NCBI RefSeq assembly: GCF_965228705.1
Contig: NZ_OZ245832.1
Coordinates: 62,001 to 126,000, forward strand
Direction: 5' to 3'
Source: Croceimicrobium sp965228705
Lineage (GTDB): Bacteria; Bacteroidota; Bacteroidia; Flavobacteriales; Schleiferiaceae
DNA: 64,000 nt
Of the stretch, positions 1 to 10,100 are shown piece after piece; the stretch's first letter is position 1, and every line of letters begins with the position of its first letter. The position numbers and the translations under genes are program-made. The notes beneath the pieces are model-generated. The model was given only the letters and a program-made list of their open reading frames with translations, had not been told where the DNA came from and did not search any database.

Positions 1-1704
1 TTGTGGAGTGCAGTTAAGCACACAGATCAATTCTTCCTTATCGCTTTTGCGGATGAAGCTGAGTACGGAATTGTCAGCATCATTATGCTCCAACCATTCA
101 AAGCTTTCGTAGGCATAGTTGTTTTGATGTAAGGGCTTCTCGGTGCGGTACAAAGCGTTCAAGGCCTTTAAGCTTTGGAAAACGCCCTGATGAGATTCCA
201 TTTCAAACTCTTGCCACTGCAGGCCTTCTTCGAATTGCCATTCTTTACGTTGACCAAATTCCCCACCCATAAAGAGCAATTTCGCTCCGGGATGTAAATA
301 CATCCACGAAAGTAAAAGGCGCAGATTGGCGAATTGTTTCCAGGCATCGCCAGGCATTTTGCTTAAGAGCGACTTCTTGCCATAAACCACTTCATCATGC
401 GAAAGCGGCAACATAAAATGCTCGGTAAAAGCATAGGCCAGGCTAAAGGTGATCTCATTTTGATGAAAGCGACGATAAATAGGATCCTTTTTGAAATATT
501 CCAAATTATCATTCATCCAACCCATCATCCACTTCAGGCCAAAGCCTAAACCGCCATCATAGGTAGGATAGCTTACACGATTAAAGGAAGTAGATTCTTC
601 CGCTATGGTCTGCACATCCGGGTAATTCTTATAGACCGCTTCATTAAAATCTTTGATAAAGGCAATGGCATCCAAATTCTCATTCCCACCTAATTGATTG
701 GGCTCCCATTGCCCATCCTGGCGCGAATAGTCTAAGTACAGCATCGAAGCCACGGCATCTACCCGCAAGCCATCCGCATGGTATTGATCCAACCAGAAAA
801 GGGCATTGGAAATTAAGAATGAGCGTACTTCCGGTCGACCATAATTAAAGATCAGGCTCTTCCAATCTGGGTGATAACCCTTGCGCGGATCAGGATGCTC
901 ATACACACAAGAACCATCAAATTTACCGAGTCCATGTAAGTCATCGGGGAAATGGGAGGGTACCCAATCGAGGATTACCCCAATGCCTTCCTTATGGAAT
1001 GCCTCTATTAAAAATTTTAAATCATCCGCCGGGCCAAATCGACTGCTAGCCGCAAAATAGCCGGTGATTTGATAGCCCCAGGAAGGTTCGTAGGGATACT
1101 CCATGATGGGCATAAATTCCACATGACTAAAGCCTGCATTTTTAACATAGGGCACTAGTTCTTCTGCCAATTCCCGATAGCCCAGCACATCTCCATTTTC
1201 CTTGCGTTTCCAACTGGCTAAATGCACTTCGTAGACGCTCATGGGGGCTTCCAGATTAGTATGCTCATAGCGAGCCTTCATCCATTTGCTGTCGCTCCAT
1301 TTATACTCCTTATTATCGCTAATGATGGAAGCAGTGCGGGGTGGGTGTTCCGCTTGGCGTGCATATGGATCGGCCTTCTCCAGGGGATCCACCAAATCAG
1401 CATGACTGATCTTGTATTTATACAAATCGCCCACCTTTACTCCGGGAATAAATCCTTCCCAAATACCGGAAGAGTCCCAGCGCACCATTAGGGGGTAATC
1501 TTCTCCCTGCCAATGATTAAAATTGCCAATCACTTCTACCTTTTCGGCAGCCGGAGCATAGACCGCAAAATAAACCCCTGCCTCACCGTTGAGCTTGAGG
1601 GGATGGGAGCCAAAATGTTGATAGAGCCGATAATGGCGACCCTCGCGGAAGAGGTGAATATCCTGATCACTAAAAAGGCTGTGCGCTTGTGTTTTAGTAG
1701 GCAT
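1..1704 (-). CDS. glgB: 1,4-alpha-glucan branching enzyme GlgB (3' end beyond window)
   Basis: Branching enzyme that cuts alpha-1,4 chains and re-attaches them by alpha-1,6 bonds to build glycogen-like glucan in the cytoplasm. The frame is open from ATG at 1704 to the window edge (568 codons), so the C-terminus is missing. An N-terminal CBM48-like segment (GNFNHWQ) precedes a GH13 barrel with the nucleophile in GLRVDAVAS (about D316), the acid/base in TIAEEST (about E369) and the SHDEV motif. The start overlaps the end of the maltokinase gene by 11 bp, which supports both the start and an operon. With GlgE and maltokinase upstream it completes the GlgE glucan pathway. Family call is secure; the exact C-terminal extent is unknown. 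Confidence 0.95.
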   Translation of the reverse strand, partial: MPTKTQAHSLFSDQDIHLFREGRHYRLYQHFGSHPLKLNGEAGVYFAVYAPAAEKVEVIGNFNHWQGEDYPLMVRWDSSGIWEGFIPGVKVGDLYKYKISHADLVDPLEKADPYARQAEHPPRTASIISDNKEYKWSDSKWMKARYEHTNLEAPMSVYEVHLASWKRKENGDVLGYRELAEELVPYVKNAGFSHVEFMPIMEYPYEPSWGYQITGYFAASSRFGPADDLKFLIEAFHKEGIGVILDWVPSHFPDDLHGLGKFDGSCVYEHPDPRKGYHPDWKSLIFNYGRPEVRSFLISNALFWLDQYHADGLRVDAVASMLYLDYSRQDGQWEPNQLGGNENLDAIAFIKDFNEAVYKNYPDVQTIAEESTSFNRVSYPTYDGGLGFGLKWMMGWMNDNLEYFKKDPIYRRFHQNEITFSLAYAFTEHFMLPLSHDEVVYGKKSLLSKMPGDAWKQFANLRLLLSWMYLHPGAKLLFMGGEFGQRKEWQFEEGLQWQEFEMESHQGVFQSLKALNALYRTEKPLHQNNYAYESFEWLEHNDADNSVLSFIRKSDKEELICVLNCTPQ

Positions 1705-3310
1705 GTCGTTTTATTTCGTCGGTAATATCCAGAATTCCTTCCAGGGGAATAATCGCCCAATCCGGACGCCCGTTTAACTCGTAGCCCAGTTCGTAAATGG
1801 CTTTTTCGAGCAGGAAGTAATGGAGTAAGTAAGTAATTTCTTTGCGATAGCCAATATCCAGCTGCTGCTGAAAAGCGATCTTAAAATAGCTGTGCAGGAA
1901 AACCCCGCTAATGGATTGGTACAAACTTTGGCCAGCAGCCTGATGTTCTGAACTACGCAGATTTTGATTTTTCTGCACCGCATGAATGGCATAATGGAAA
2001 GAACGTAAAAGCCCGGCTACATCCTTTAGGGGTGATTGTTTCACTTTGCGATCGCGAATGGTGCTTTCCGGTTCTCCTTCATAATCGAGGATGAAAAAAT
2101 CTTGTCCCTGAATCAGGATCTGCCCTAAATGATAGTCGCCATGAATGCGGATGCGCAAGCTTCGCAATTGTTCCTCATCAAAGCCTAAGATGAAATTGAT
2201 AATCAGATCCTTTTGCTCCAAAACCTTCTCTGCTAAAAGGCGGGCATTTTCAGGTAGGCTTTCCAGTTTTTTATTGAGGAGGTTATAGCGGGCATCAAAT
2301 TGGTAGATCAAACGATTTTTAAGCCAAACCGTAAAGTCACCATTGTAATTGATAGGGGCAAAGTGACGATCTCTTTTTACAGAAGCCAGGGCCAGATGCA
2401 TTTCGGCCGTCCTTTGGGCTAGGGTGCGGATGCGTTTGAAGAAGTCGATCCCCGGATTTTGATGTAAGGCTTCGGGGAGCTTGGTGATTTTTAGGGGGCT
2501 TACCAGCGGCCATTTATCAATGGCACTGAGTTTTGCTAAATCCCCATTTTTAAAATACTGTTCTACTTCCTTTAACATCCAAGGCCAGGCATCGCCCTCA
2601 TTGGGAACTTTCTCCTGCATTAAGCCCAATGAAATATTTACTCCCGGGCCCGGTTCCCACCAAATTAAACCAGCCAATTTGGGATAGTTTTCAAATAGCT
2701 TTTGTTGGGCCAAAAACTCGTTCATCTCAAAATCGGGGTTTTTATCCCGAAACAAGCGACGGAAGATTTTGAGGTAATAGCGATCCTGAATAATCAGGGT
2801 ACTATTGCTTTGCTCGGCATTTAAAAGCTGGGATTGAAAACCTTCTGGCTCCATTTCCAATTCCTCATGGGCACGAAAGAAAACGCGATTGTTTCCCTCC
2901 AGGAGCATTTCGTGGTTTACGATTTTTCGAAATAGCGCGGCGTGGAACCCCGAATCATGCACTGCATCAATCAAGTAAAAGGAACCTTCTGCCAACTGAA
3001 CTTCAGCTAGAACCGCTTGAGCAGGTAACTTATCCTTGCTTTCGGCGATCGCCAGGGGTAGGAAATAATTATGGGCATAGCTTTCGCGGAAGAAGACTTC
3101 TATTAAGAGTAGGTAATAATGCTGGAAACCACTTTTTAATAGCAGGTTTTGGCTAATGAATACTTGCTGTACCACCGAGGCCTTGCCGCCAAACCAGCGA
3201 CACTGATAGAGGTGCTTAGCTAAGATATCCTGACGAAGCGCTTCCCAAAAGGATTCATCCTTTCGCAGTTGATCCCAACTTTGGGCACTTTGCAACTTCG
3301 GCAGATTCAT
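1694..3310 (-). CDS. mak: Maltokinase (Mak/Pep2-like)
   Basis: Phosphorylates maltose to maltose-1-phosphate, the donor used by GlgE. The 538-aa protein has the N-terminal cap signature of this family (CRWFGGKA, residues about 38-45). Its aminoglycoside-phosphotransferase-like kinase core has the catalytic loop HGDYHLGQ (D392) and the metal-binding ILDYEGEP (D409). In many bacteria this kinase is fused to trehalose synthase TreS. Here it stands alone, and no treS is visible, though one could lie left of the window. It starts one base after the glgE stop and its end overlaps glgB, so the three genes are almost certainly co-transcribed. A general sugar kinase is the only realistic alternative, and the cap motif argues against it. 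Confidence 0.9.
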   Translation of the reverse strand: MNLPKLQSAQSWDQLRKDESFWEALRQDILAKHLYQCRWFGGKASVVQQVFISQNLLLKSGFQHYYLLLIEVFFRESYAHNYFLPLAIAESKDKLPAQAVLAEVQLAEGSFYLIDAVHDSGFHAALFRKIVNHEMLLEGNNRVFFRAHEELEMEPEGFQSQLLNAEQSNSTLIIQDRYYLKIFRRLFRDKNPDFEMNEFLAQQKLFENYPKLAGLIWWEPGPGVNISLGLMQEKVPNEGDAWPWMLKEVEQYFKNGDLAKLSAIDKWPLVSPLKITKLPEALHQNPGIDFFKRIRTLAQRTAEMHLALASVKRDRHFAPINYNGDFTVWLKNRLIYQFDARYNLLNKKLESLPENARLLAEKVLEQKDLIINFILGFDEEQLRSLRIRIHGDYHLGQILIQGQDFFILDYEGEPESTIRDRKVKQSPLKDVAGLLRSFHYAIHAVQKNQNLRSSEHQAAGQSLYQSISGVFLHSYFKIAFQQQLDIGYRKEITYLLHYFLLEKAIYELGYELNGRPDWAIIPLEGILDITDEIKRHAY

Positions 3311-3311
3311 T

Positions 3312-5237
3312 TTAGTCGACTACTTTAAAGAGGTGGAAGGGGCGAGCAGGGTCGAGGCGCACATAATTCCATTCTTCGCGCCAGCGATATTCGGCTCCCG
3401 AAATAAAATCTTGCATGCGGTAGCCCCCTTCGGTAAGGGGCATGAAATCATGGGGCAGTTTAAGCCAACCTTCCTGCATATTATAGGGATCCAGATTTAC
3501 CACGCAAACCGTTTTTTCCTCTCCTTCCCATTTGAGATAAGCAAAGAGGCTTTGATTCTCTATTTCCAGACTGTGGAAATTTCGGCTTTGCTGCAGGGCT
3601 TTTTGCTCTTTACGGGCTTTGTTCAATATGCGCATCAGCCAGGTGATTTTGTTTTCGGCCTCCCAATCATGATGCTGCACTTCATATTTTTCAGAATTGA
3701 AATACTCTTCTTTTCCGGGTACCGATTCATGCACTAAATGCTCATATACCGGTCCGTAAACTCCGTAATTAGAACTTAGGGTTCCGGCGAGGAAGAGGCG
3801 GGTCATGAAAAGGGATTCATTGCCGCTTTGTAATCCATAAGGGAGTATGTCGGGGGTATTGGGCCAAAAATTGGGTCGGAAATAATCCGCACCTGGCCCC
3901 TGACTTAATTCCTCCATATAGTCCATCAACTCATGACGGAAATTTCGCCAGGTAAAATAGCTGTAGCTCTGACTGAATCCGGCTTTAGCTAAGGCGTGCA
4001 TCAAGGCCGGTTTGGTAAAGGCCTCGGCCAGAAAAATTACTTCAGGATGAAGCTTCTGGGTTTCGGTAATGGCCCATTCCCAAAAGCGAATCGACTTGGT
4101 ATGGGGATTGTCGACCCTGAAAATTTTAATCCCGCAGTCGACCCAAAAGAGGATTACGGAGAGGAGCTCATCCCATAGATTTTCCCAGTCCTCACTTTCG
4201 AAATAGATGGGTAAAATATCTTGGTATTTCTTGGGTGGATTTTCGGCATATTGCACGGTGCCGTCGGAGCGCCATTTAAACCATTCCGGGTGTTCTTTTA
4301 CCCAGGGATGATCTGGAGCTGCTTGATAAGCTAAATCGAAGGCAATTTCTATATCCAGGGCGGCGGCCTTTTGGATCAGCTCTTTATAATCGTCTAAAGT
4401 CCCTAATTCGGGATGTATACTTATATGTCCCCCCTCTTTGGAGCCAATGCCCCAGGGCGAGCCTACATCCCCTTCTTCGGCAGTGGTGCTATTGTTCTTG
4501 CCTTTGCGATTCACTTCCCCAATGGGGTGGATAGGTGGCAAATAAAGCACATCAAAACCCAGGTCGGCAACACGCGGTAATTGCTTAATTACATCCTGTA
4601 AAGTGCCATGTCCTTTGGCCGCGGCACTGCGAGGAAAAAACTCGTACCAGGCTGAGAAATTGGCTTTCTTTCGATCGCAATAAGCCGGCAGTAAATCCGA
4701 TTCACTGAGCAATTGCTTTTCCGGATGTTTATGGAAGACTTCTTCCAGCCAAGGCTCCAGCGCTTTTTCGGCCGCGGCATTAGAATCCTCACTTATAAGC
4801 TCAATTAGGTTTGCCGCTTCTTTGAGTTTTTTACTTTTCAGAAATTCCAAATGAGGAATACCATCGGCTAAATGCACACTTACATCCTGACCATCCTTAA
4901 ATTTTTTCTCTAAACCATGGAGCCAGGTTAAAGCATAGTCAATCCAGGCTTCAATTTTATATTCATAGGCACCGATTTCGGAAAAGGAAAGCTCGGCACA
5001 ATACTGATCATTGTCAATGGGCTTTAAGGCTATGCGCTGCCATTTGCCGGCATTTTTTTTACGCCAGGCTACAGCACCGGCTACAACATCGTGACCGTCG
5101 GCGACTAAAGTAGCTTGAACCTTTAGGTTTTCGTCAACAACACGTTTAATGGGGTAGCGCCCGCAATCAACCAGAGGCTTTATATCGGATATCAGAACGC
5201 GGCTGCGTCCTTGTTTGGGTTTTGTGCTCATAGACAA
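3312..5237 (-). CDS. glgE: Alpha-1,4-glucan:maltose-1-phosphate maltosyltransferase GlgE
   Basis: Transfers maltosyl units from maltose-1-phosphate onto growing alpha-1,4-glucan in the cytoplasm. At 641 aa it has the usual GlgE size. Visible signatures are SAWYEFFPRS opening the GH13 barrel, YLPPIHPIG, the nucleophile in FRVDNPHTK (D376), and the acid/base in FLAEAFTKP (E405). The N-terminal about 110 residues form the usual beta-sandwich domain. It is the first gene of the glgE-mak-glgB unit, with a strong promoter match just upstream (5248-5278) that leaves almost no 5' leader. The product feeds directly into GlgB branching. Confidence is high because the FRVDNPHTK block separates GlgE from ordinary amylases. 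Confidence 0.95.
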   Translation of the reverse strand: MSMSTKPKQGRSRVLISDIKPLVDCGRYPIKRVVDENLKVQATLVADGHDVVAGAVAWRKKNAGKWQRIALKPIDNDQYCAELSFSEIGAYEYKIEAWIDYALTWLHGLEKKFKDGQDVSVHLADGIPHLEFLKSKKLKEAANLIELISEDSNAAAEKALEPWLEEVFHKHPEKQLLSESDLLPAYCDRKKANFSAWYEFFPRSAAAKGHGTLQDVIKQLPRVADLGFDVLYLPPIHPIGEVNRKGKNNSTTAEEGDVGSPWGIGSKEGGHISIHPELGTLDDYKELIQKAAALDIEIAFDLAYQAAPDHPWVKEHPEWFKWRSDGTVQYAENPPKKYQDILPIYFESEDWENLWDELLSVILFWVDCGIKIFRVDNPHTKSIRFWEWAITETQKLHPEVIFLAEAFTKPALMHALAKAGFSQSYSYFTWRNFRHELMDYMEELSQGPGADYFRPNFWPNTPDILPYGLQSGNESLFMTRLFLAGTLSSNYGVYGPVYEHLVHESVPGKEEYFNSEKYEVQHHDWEAENKITWLMRILNKARKEQKALQQSRNFHSLEIENQSLFAYLKWEGEEKTVCVVNLDPYNMQEGWLKLPHDFMPLTEGGYRMQDFISGAEYRWREEWNYVRLDPARPFHLFKVVD

Positions 5238-5247
5238 TTACTTGCCT

Positions 5248-5278
5248 CAAATTTAGTTAAGTGTACAAAATACACAAA
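5248..5278 (-). promoter_or_regulatory. Promoter of glgE, near-leaderless
   Basis: On the minus strand, TTTG (5278-5275), a 19-nt spacer and TAAATTTG (5255-5248) match the Bacteroidota sigma consensus TTTG-N19-21-TAnnTTTG exactly. Transcription would start near 5242, only about 5 nt before the glgE ATG at 5237. Confidence 0.7.
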
Positions 5279-5351
5279 GTTATTTTCCTAAATAGATTGA
5301 GGCTGTAATATAACTGATTATAAGCGTGGTATAAATAGTGGGTAAGGCTTC

Positions 5352-6842
5352 TTAATTCCTAATCATAAGCTTCTTTTTGGCGAGGCTTTCGCCTGATGCG
5401 TCTTTAATGAGGATTAGGTATAAACCGGGTTTAAGGTTCAGTTCCATTTTGTTTTCCACTATTCCTCTGGTCAAGAAACTGCCCTTGAGCGACCATACTT
5501 CATAGCTACTATTCTTTGGGGCCCCTTCAATGTGTAGAATTCCATTGCTAGGATTTGGATAGATAGTAAATTGAGCTTCGGGTGAGCTTATGCTTAAAGG
5601 AGCGCAATCTTGAATGGTAAAATTCAAAGTGTCAAGTGGGAATGCTTTGCCACAAACGGATTGAATTTCTTGCCCGGAGTTTATATCCGGACGAATTTGA
5701 AGACTGTAATTTTGATTGATATTCAAAGCTTGTAAAGTACGCAGCTGAATGCTATCGGGGCCCATTTGGCGGGCTTCAATTATCGGATGAACCTGGCCAT
5801 TGGCGCCTTGCAGCCAAAATTGAGTCCCCTGATTATCGAGGCTGGGAGGATAAATGGTCGCATTGGTTTTTAAATAGATAAGTGAGTCTCCACAGTTGGG
5901 GCTAAGACCGGCGCTATTTAGATCTGAGAATTGCGCCTGATTGGATACATTATTTGTGCTATCACTACCAATAAAAGTAAAATCATGTTCGCTCGAGCCC
6001 ACTTCAATCCAGCTTTGACTTTGAGTGGAAAAGCGTTTCACGCTCATGCGTACAATAACCATGTAGTCCTGATCATCTATAATTTTAAACCGAAAGGGGA
6101 AGCTGTTTCTATTCTGGATCATGCTACGGTTAGGACCCAAAGGTTGTTGCGCAGTAAAGCCTGGTTTGTAGGGAAGAGGGTTGTAAGAGCCACCATCTTC
6201 AAAATAGCCATGATAGAACGCTTGCGAAAAGCTATCACCGGGACTAAGGTAGGAAGTGTCTATATGGCCTTTCCAGAGCCATTGATCTTCGGGTAAGTAG
6301 CGATCCAGCATATCACGACTCATTAAGGGCAGGCTCACTGGCCCGAAGCGATTGTCAATAATTGCAGTGATTTTTTGATACCCTGAGTTGTTAACAATAT
6401 TTGCTTTGTAGGAAATTGGGTTTAAGAGTTTAGTTAAGGTAAATCGAGCACTATGCGGGAGTCTTATGGTGTCGCGATAAACGTAGTAATCGTTTTGGTA
6501 ATGTTGAGCGCTGCCATTTATGGAAAGACAGTTGTAGCCGGCGGCCCACCAGGCTTGTGGTCCCTTAAAATGCGTAAGAGCAGCAGGAGGATTAACTAAT
6601 GGAAGCGTTACGGTGGTGTCGTACAGGTTACCATCCGAAATGTGGATATCGTTTATATGGATTGCATTGGAGTCTCCCGGCATCAGGAGTACCTGATACA
6701 GGGTAATAACATAGTCGTTTTGTGTACCGCTGATGTGTTTAAAATGAATCCAGCCATCATCATTGTGTGAGGCACTTAGAATTCCGGTCGATAAAAATGC
6801 GAGCAGTAGATAAAGTCCCTGCTTAGTAGTTCCTTTTAACAT
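5352..6842 (-). CDS. Secreted protein with T9SS type A sorting domain, function unknown
   Basis: A 496-aa exported protein of unrecognised function. It has an N-terminal signal peptide (hydrophobic LYLLLAFLSTGILSA). The last about 75 residues carry the T9SS sorting module: FTIYPNPSNGILHIEG, then a beta-rich tail ending in a Lys-rich stretch. The body is rich in Asn, Ser and aromatic residues, consistent with a beta-sandwich protein; I see no catalytic motif. A central segment has lipoprotein- or lysyl-oxidase-like wording (DYYVYRDTIRLP) but nothing diagnostic. It stands alone between the glg operon and dnaE. Expected location is the cell surface or medium after T9SS cleavage. Confidence 0.8.
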   Translation of the reverse strand: MLKGTTKQGLYLLLAFLSTGILSASHNDDGWIHFKHISGTQNDYVITLYQVLLMPGDSNAIHINDIHISDGNLYDTTVTLPLVNPPAALTHFKGPQAWWAAGYNCLSINGSAQHYQNDYYVYRDTIRLPHSARFTLTKLLNPISYKANIVNNSGYQKITAIIDNRFGPVSLPLMSRDMLDRYLPEDQWLWKGHIDTSYLSPGDSFSQAFYHGYFEDGGSYNPLPYKPGFTAQQPLGPNRSMIQNRNSFPFRFKIIDDQDYMVIVRMSVKRFSTQSQSWIEVGSSEHDFTFIGSDSTNNVSNQAQFSDLNSAGLSPNCGDSLIYLKTNATIYPPSLDNQGTQFWLQGANGQVHPIIEARQMGPDSIQLRTLQALNINQNYSLQIRPDINSGQEIQSVCGKAFPLDTLNFTIQDCAPLSISSPEAQFTIYPNPSNGILHIEGAPKNSSYEVWSLKGSFLTRGIVENKMELNLKPGLYLILIKDASGESLAKKKLMIRN

Positions 6843-7157
6843 GTCAAGTTGATTTTGCTTAAATGTAGGAAAGGATAATTTTCTTGAAATAGAAAGTGAT
6901 TCTGAGCAATAGCTTTATGAGTGATCGCATGGATTTTATTTTTGTTAAGGCAGTCTTTCGATAACTCAATGAAGGAAGTGGCCCATTACACATGGATAAA
7001 TAAAATCACTAATGTTATTCTAAGTAGGGCTTTGATTGATAAGGCTTTGATGCTTGAGCTGTGGAGTTATCCAATCTTATAAACAAGCATAGTGCTGCCT
7101 CGAAAAGCTTAGTATTTTTAAGCTTCGATTGCAGGACATTTAAAATTCTCAGGCCCA
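6843..7157. other. Intergenic stretch between divergent genes, with a small hairpin
   Basis: 315 bp separating the divergent T9SS gene and dnaE. No credible ORF. Visible structure: inverted repeat AAGCTTA (7105-7111) / TAAGCTT (7119-7125), a short direct repeat GGCTTTGAT near 7029 and 7044, and loosely paired GATTTTATT / AATAAAATC about 60 bp apart. I could not find a convincing TAnnTTTG promoter for dnaE here. Confidence 0.5.
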
Positions 7158-10100
7158 GTGTTTTTAATTTTTGATACCGAAACAACCGGTTTACCCATCC
7201 GCGATGATGCGCCCTTAAGTGATTTTGAGAACTGGCCCCGTGCGGTTCAGATTGCTTGGCAATTGCATGATGAGCAAGGGAATCTGGTAGAGGCCCAGGA
7301 TTTTGTAATTCAGCCGGATGGCTTTGATATTCCCTTTAATGCCGCCAAGGTTCACGGTATCACCACGGCAGTAGCCAAAGAATATGGGGTGCCCCTGGAA
7401 GAAGCCATGCAGCACTTTAGTGAGGCGGTTAAAAAGGCCAAATTCCTGGTAGGGCATAACCTGCAATTCGATAATAATATTCTGGGCTGCGAATACCTGC
7501 GCCTGGAGCAAGAGAATATCTTAGAAGGCCTGCCCGTACTGGATACGGGTGAGGAAACCCGCGAATATTGCCAGTTGGCTGGTGGTCGTGGTGGCGGCTA
7601 TAAAATGCCTCGTTTGGAGGAGCTGCATGAAAAGCTCTTCGGACACAAATTTGCTGAGGCACACAATGCTGCGGCCGACGTAGAGGCTACCACTCGCTGT
7701 TTCTTCGAAGCAGTGCGCCTCGGGATTTTTACCGATAAACATTTAGAGTGGACTGAAGCGGAGCGTGATGCTTTTGCAGCGGCTAATCCCGCCATGATAA
7801 AGCCGATTGGCCTCAAGGTTCAAAGCTTTAAAGAACTGGCCCGAGAACTGGAAGCTCGGCAAGCCGCTGGTGGCAGATCAGGCGAAAGCCAGGACATCGT
7901 TCTCGATGCCGATCTGAAATTTACCCACCTGCACGTCCATACCCAATATTCCATTTTGCAGGCTACCTGCGATGTGAATGCCTTAATTAATAAGGCCAAA
8001 GAGGAGGGGATGCCTGCGGTGGCCATGACCGATATTGCCAATTTATATGGCGCTTTTAAATTCGTTTCGGCCGCCAGAGCTGCAGGCTTAAAGCCCATCG
8101 TAGGAGTGGAGTTTTACCTCTGCCGCGATCATAAGGATAAGTCGGTAAAGGACAATGGTTTTCAAATTGTAGCCTTAGCCAAGAATAAAGCCGGTTACCA
8201 TAATTTGGCCAAGCTTTCATCGCATGGCTTTACTGATGGTTACTACTATGTACCTCGTATTGATCGCGATTTGCTTTTACAGTACAAGGAAAACCTCATT
8301 GTAAGCACCGGTAGCCTCAATGGCGAAATTCCACGATTGATTTTGAACGTGGGTGAAAAGCAAGCCGAGGAAGCCTTCCTTTGGTACCTCGAGCATTTTG
8401 GTGAGGACTTTTATGTAGAGTTGGTAGACCATGGCCTGGAAGAAGAGCGAGTGGTAAACCAAACTTTGATCCGCTTTGCCCAAAAGCATGGCGTAAAATA
8501 TTTTGCATCGAATGATGTGTACTATTTGGGTGAAGGTGATGCCAATGCCCATGATATTTTGCTCTGCGTAAAGGAGGGTGAATACCAAAGTACACCGATC
8601 GGAAGGGGACGTGGTTATCGCTATGGCTTCCCTAATGATCAATACTATTTCAAGACCGATGCGGAGATGAAACAACTCTTCGCGGATCGTCCGGAGGCCA
8701 TTGCCACCACTCAGGAAATAGTAGATAAAATTGAAGCTTATGACCTGGCACGAGATGTACTCTTGCCGGCCTTTGATATCCCCGATGAATTTCGCGATCC
8801 TGAAGATGAAAAGGATGGAGGGAAACGTGGAGAAAATAATTACTTGCGTCACCTTACCTACGAGGGAGCCAAGATCCGTTATGGTGAGATAACAGAGGAT
8901 ATTAAGCAGCGTCTCGATTTTGAGTTGGAAACCATTGCCAATACGGGTTATCCGGGTTACTTCCTCATTGTGCAGGATTTTACTTCGCAGGCCCGTGAAA
9001 TGGGGGTGAGCGTAGGTCCTGGTCGGGGATCGGCTGCAGGATCGGCAGTAGCTTATTGCATCGGAATTACCAATGTGGATCCCATTAAGTACGATTTACT
9101 TTTTGAGAGATTCTTAAATCCGGATCGGGTATCGCTACCGGATATTGATATCGACTTTGATGATGAAGGTCGGGGTAAGATTATCGATTGGGTGGTAAAT
9201 AAATACGGCCAAAATCAGGTGGCTCAGATTATTACCTACGGTACTATGGCCGGTAAATCGGCGATTCGTGATGCCGGTCGGGTATTGCAATTACCCCTCT
9301 CCGAAACCGATCGCGTGGCCAAATTGGTCCCCGATGTTAAATTGAATAAACTCTTCGCTTGGAGCGATAAGGAGATGAGCGAAAACCTCAATGGTGATCT
9401 TTTACCCTTGGGGAAACAATTGAAGGAACTCTCCAACCAGAATAGTCTGGAAGCTCAGGTGGTAAACCAGGCACGAATTTTAGAGGGCTCAGTACGAAAT
9501 ACCGGAATTCATGCCTGTGGGGTGATTATTACCCCTGATGATATTACCAAGTTTATTCCGGTTTCGGTAGCCAAAGATTCCGACCTCTATGTAACCCAGT
9601 TTGATAACTCGGTGGTAGAAAGTGCCGGGATGCTGAAGATGGACTTCCTGGGCTTGAAAACCCTGAGCATCATTAAAGATGCCATTGCGATTGTGAAAGA
9701 TCGCCATGGGGTGGAGATTGACACGGATGAAATTCCGCTGGATGATCCTAAAACCTTTGAGCTCTATCAGCGTGGCGAAACCAATGGTACATTCCAGTTT
9801 GAGAGTCCGGGGATGCAGAAGCACCTGAAGGCTTTAAAGCCGGATAAGTTTGCGGATCTCATTGCGATGAACGCCCTTTACCGTCCCGGGCCACTGGAAT
9901 ACATTCCCAACTTTATTGCCCGGAAACACGGTACCGAAGAAATCACTTACGACCTCCCGGAAATGGAGGAGTACCTGGCAGAAACCTACGGGATTACCGT
10001 TTATCAGGAGCAAGTAATGCTTCTTTCCCAAAGTCTGGCGGGCTTTACCAAGGGTGAGGCCGACGTTCTGCGGAAGGCTATGGGTAAGAAGAAGCGTGAC

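Noticed and set aside
3333..3737. 134-codon plus-strand frame inside glgE
   Set aside because: Shadow frame over GlgE C-terminal coding sequence.
8277..8852. 191-codon minus-strand open frame inside dnaE
   Set aside because: Lies wholly within the conserved DnaE coding region, and its translation has no recognisable domain; a shadow of codon bias.
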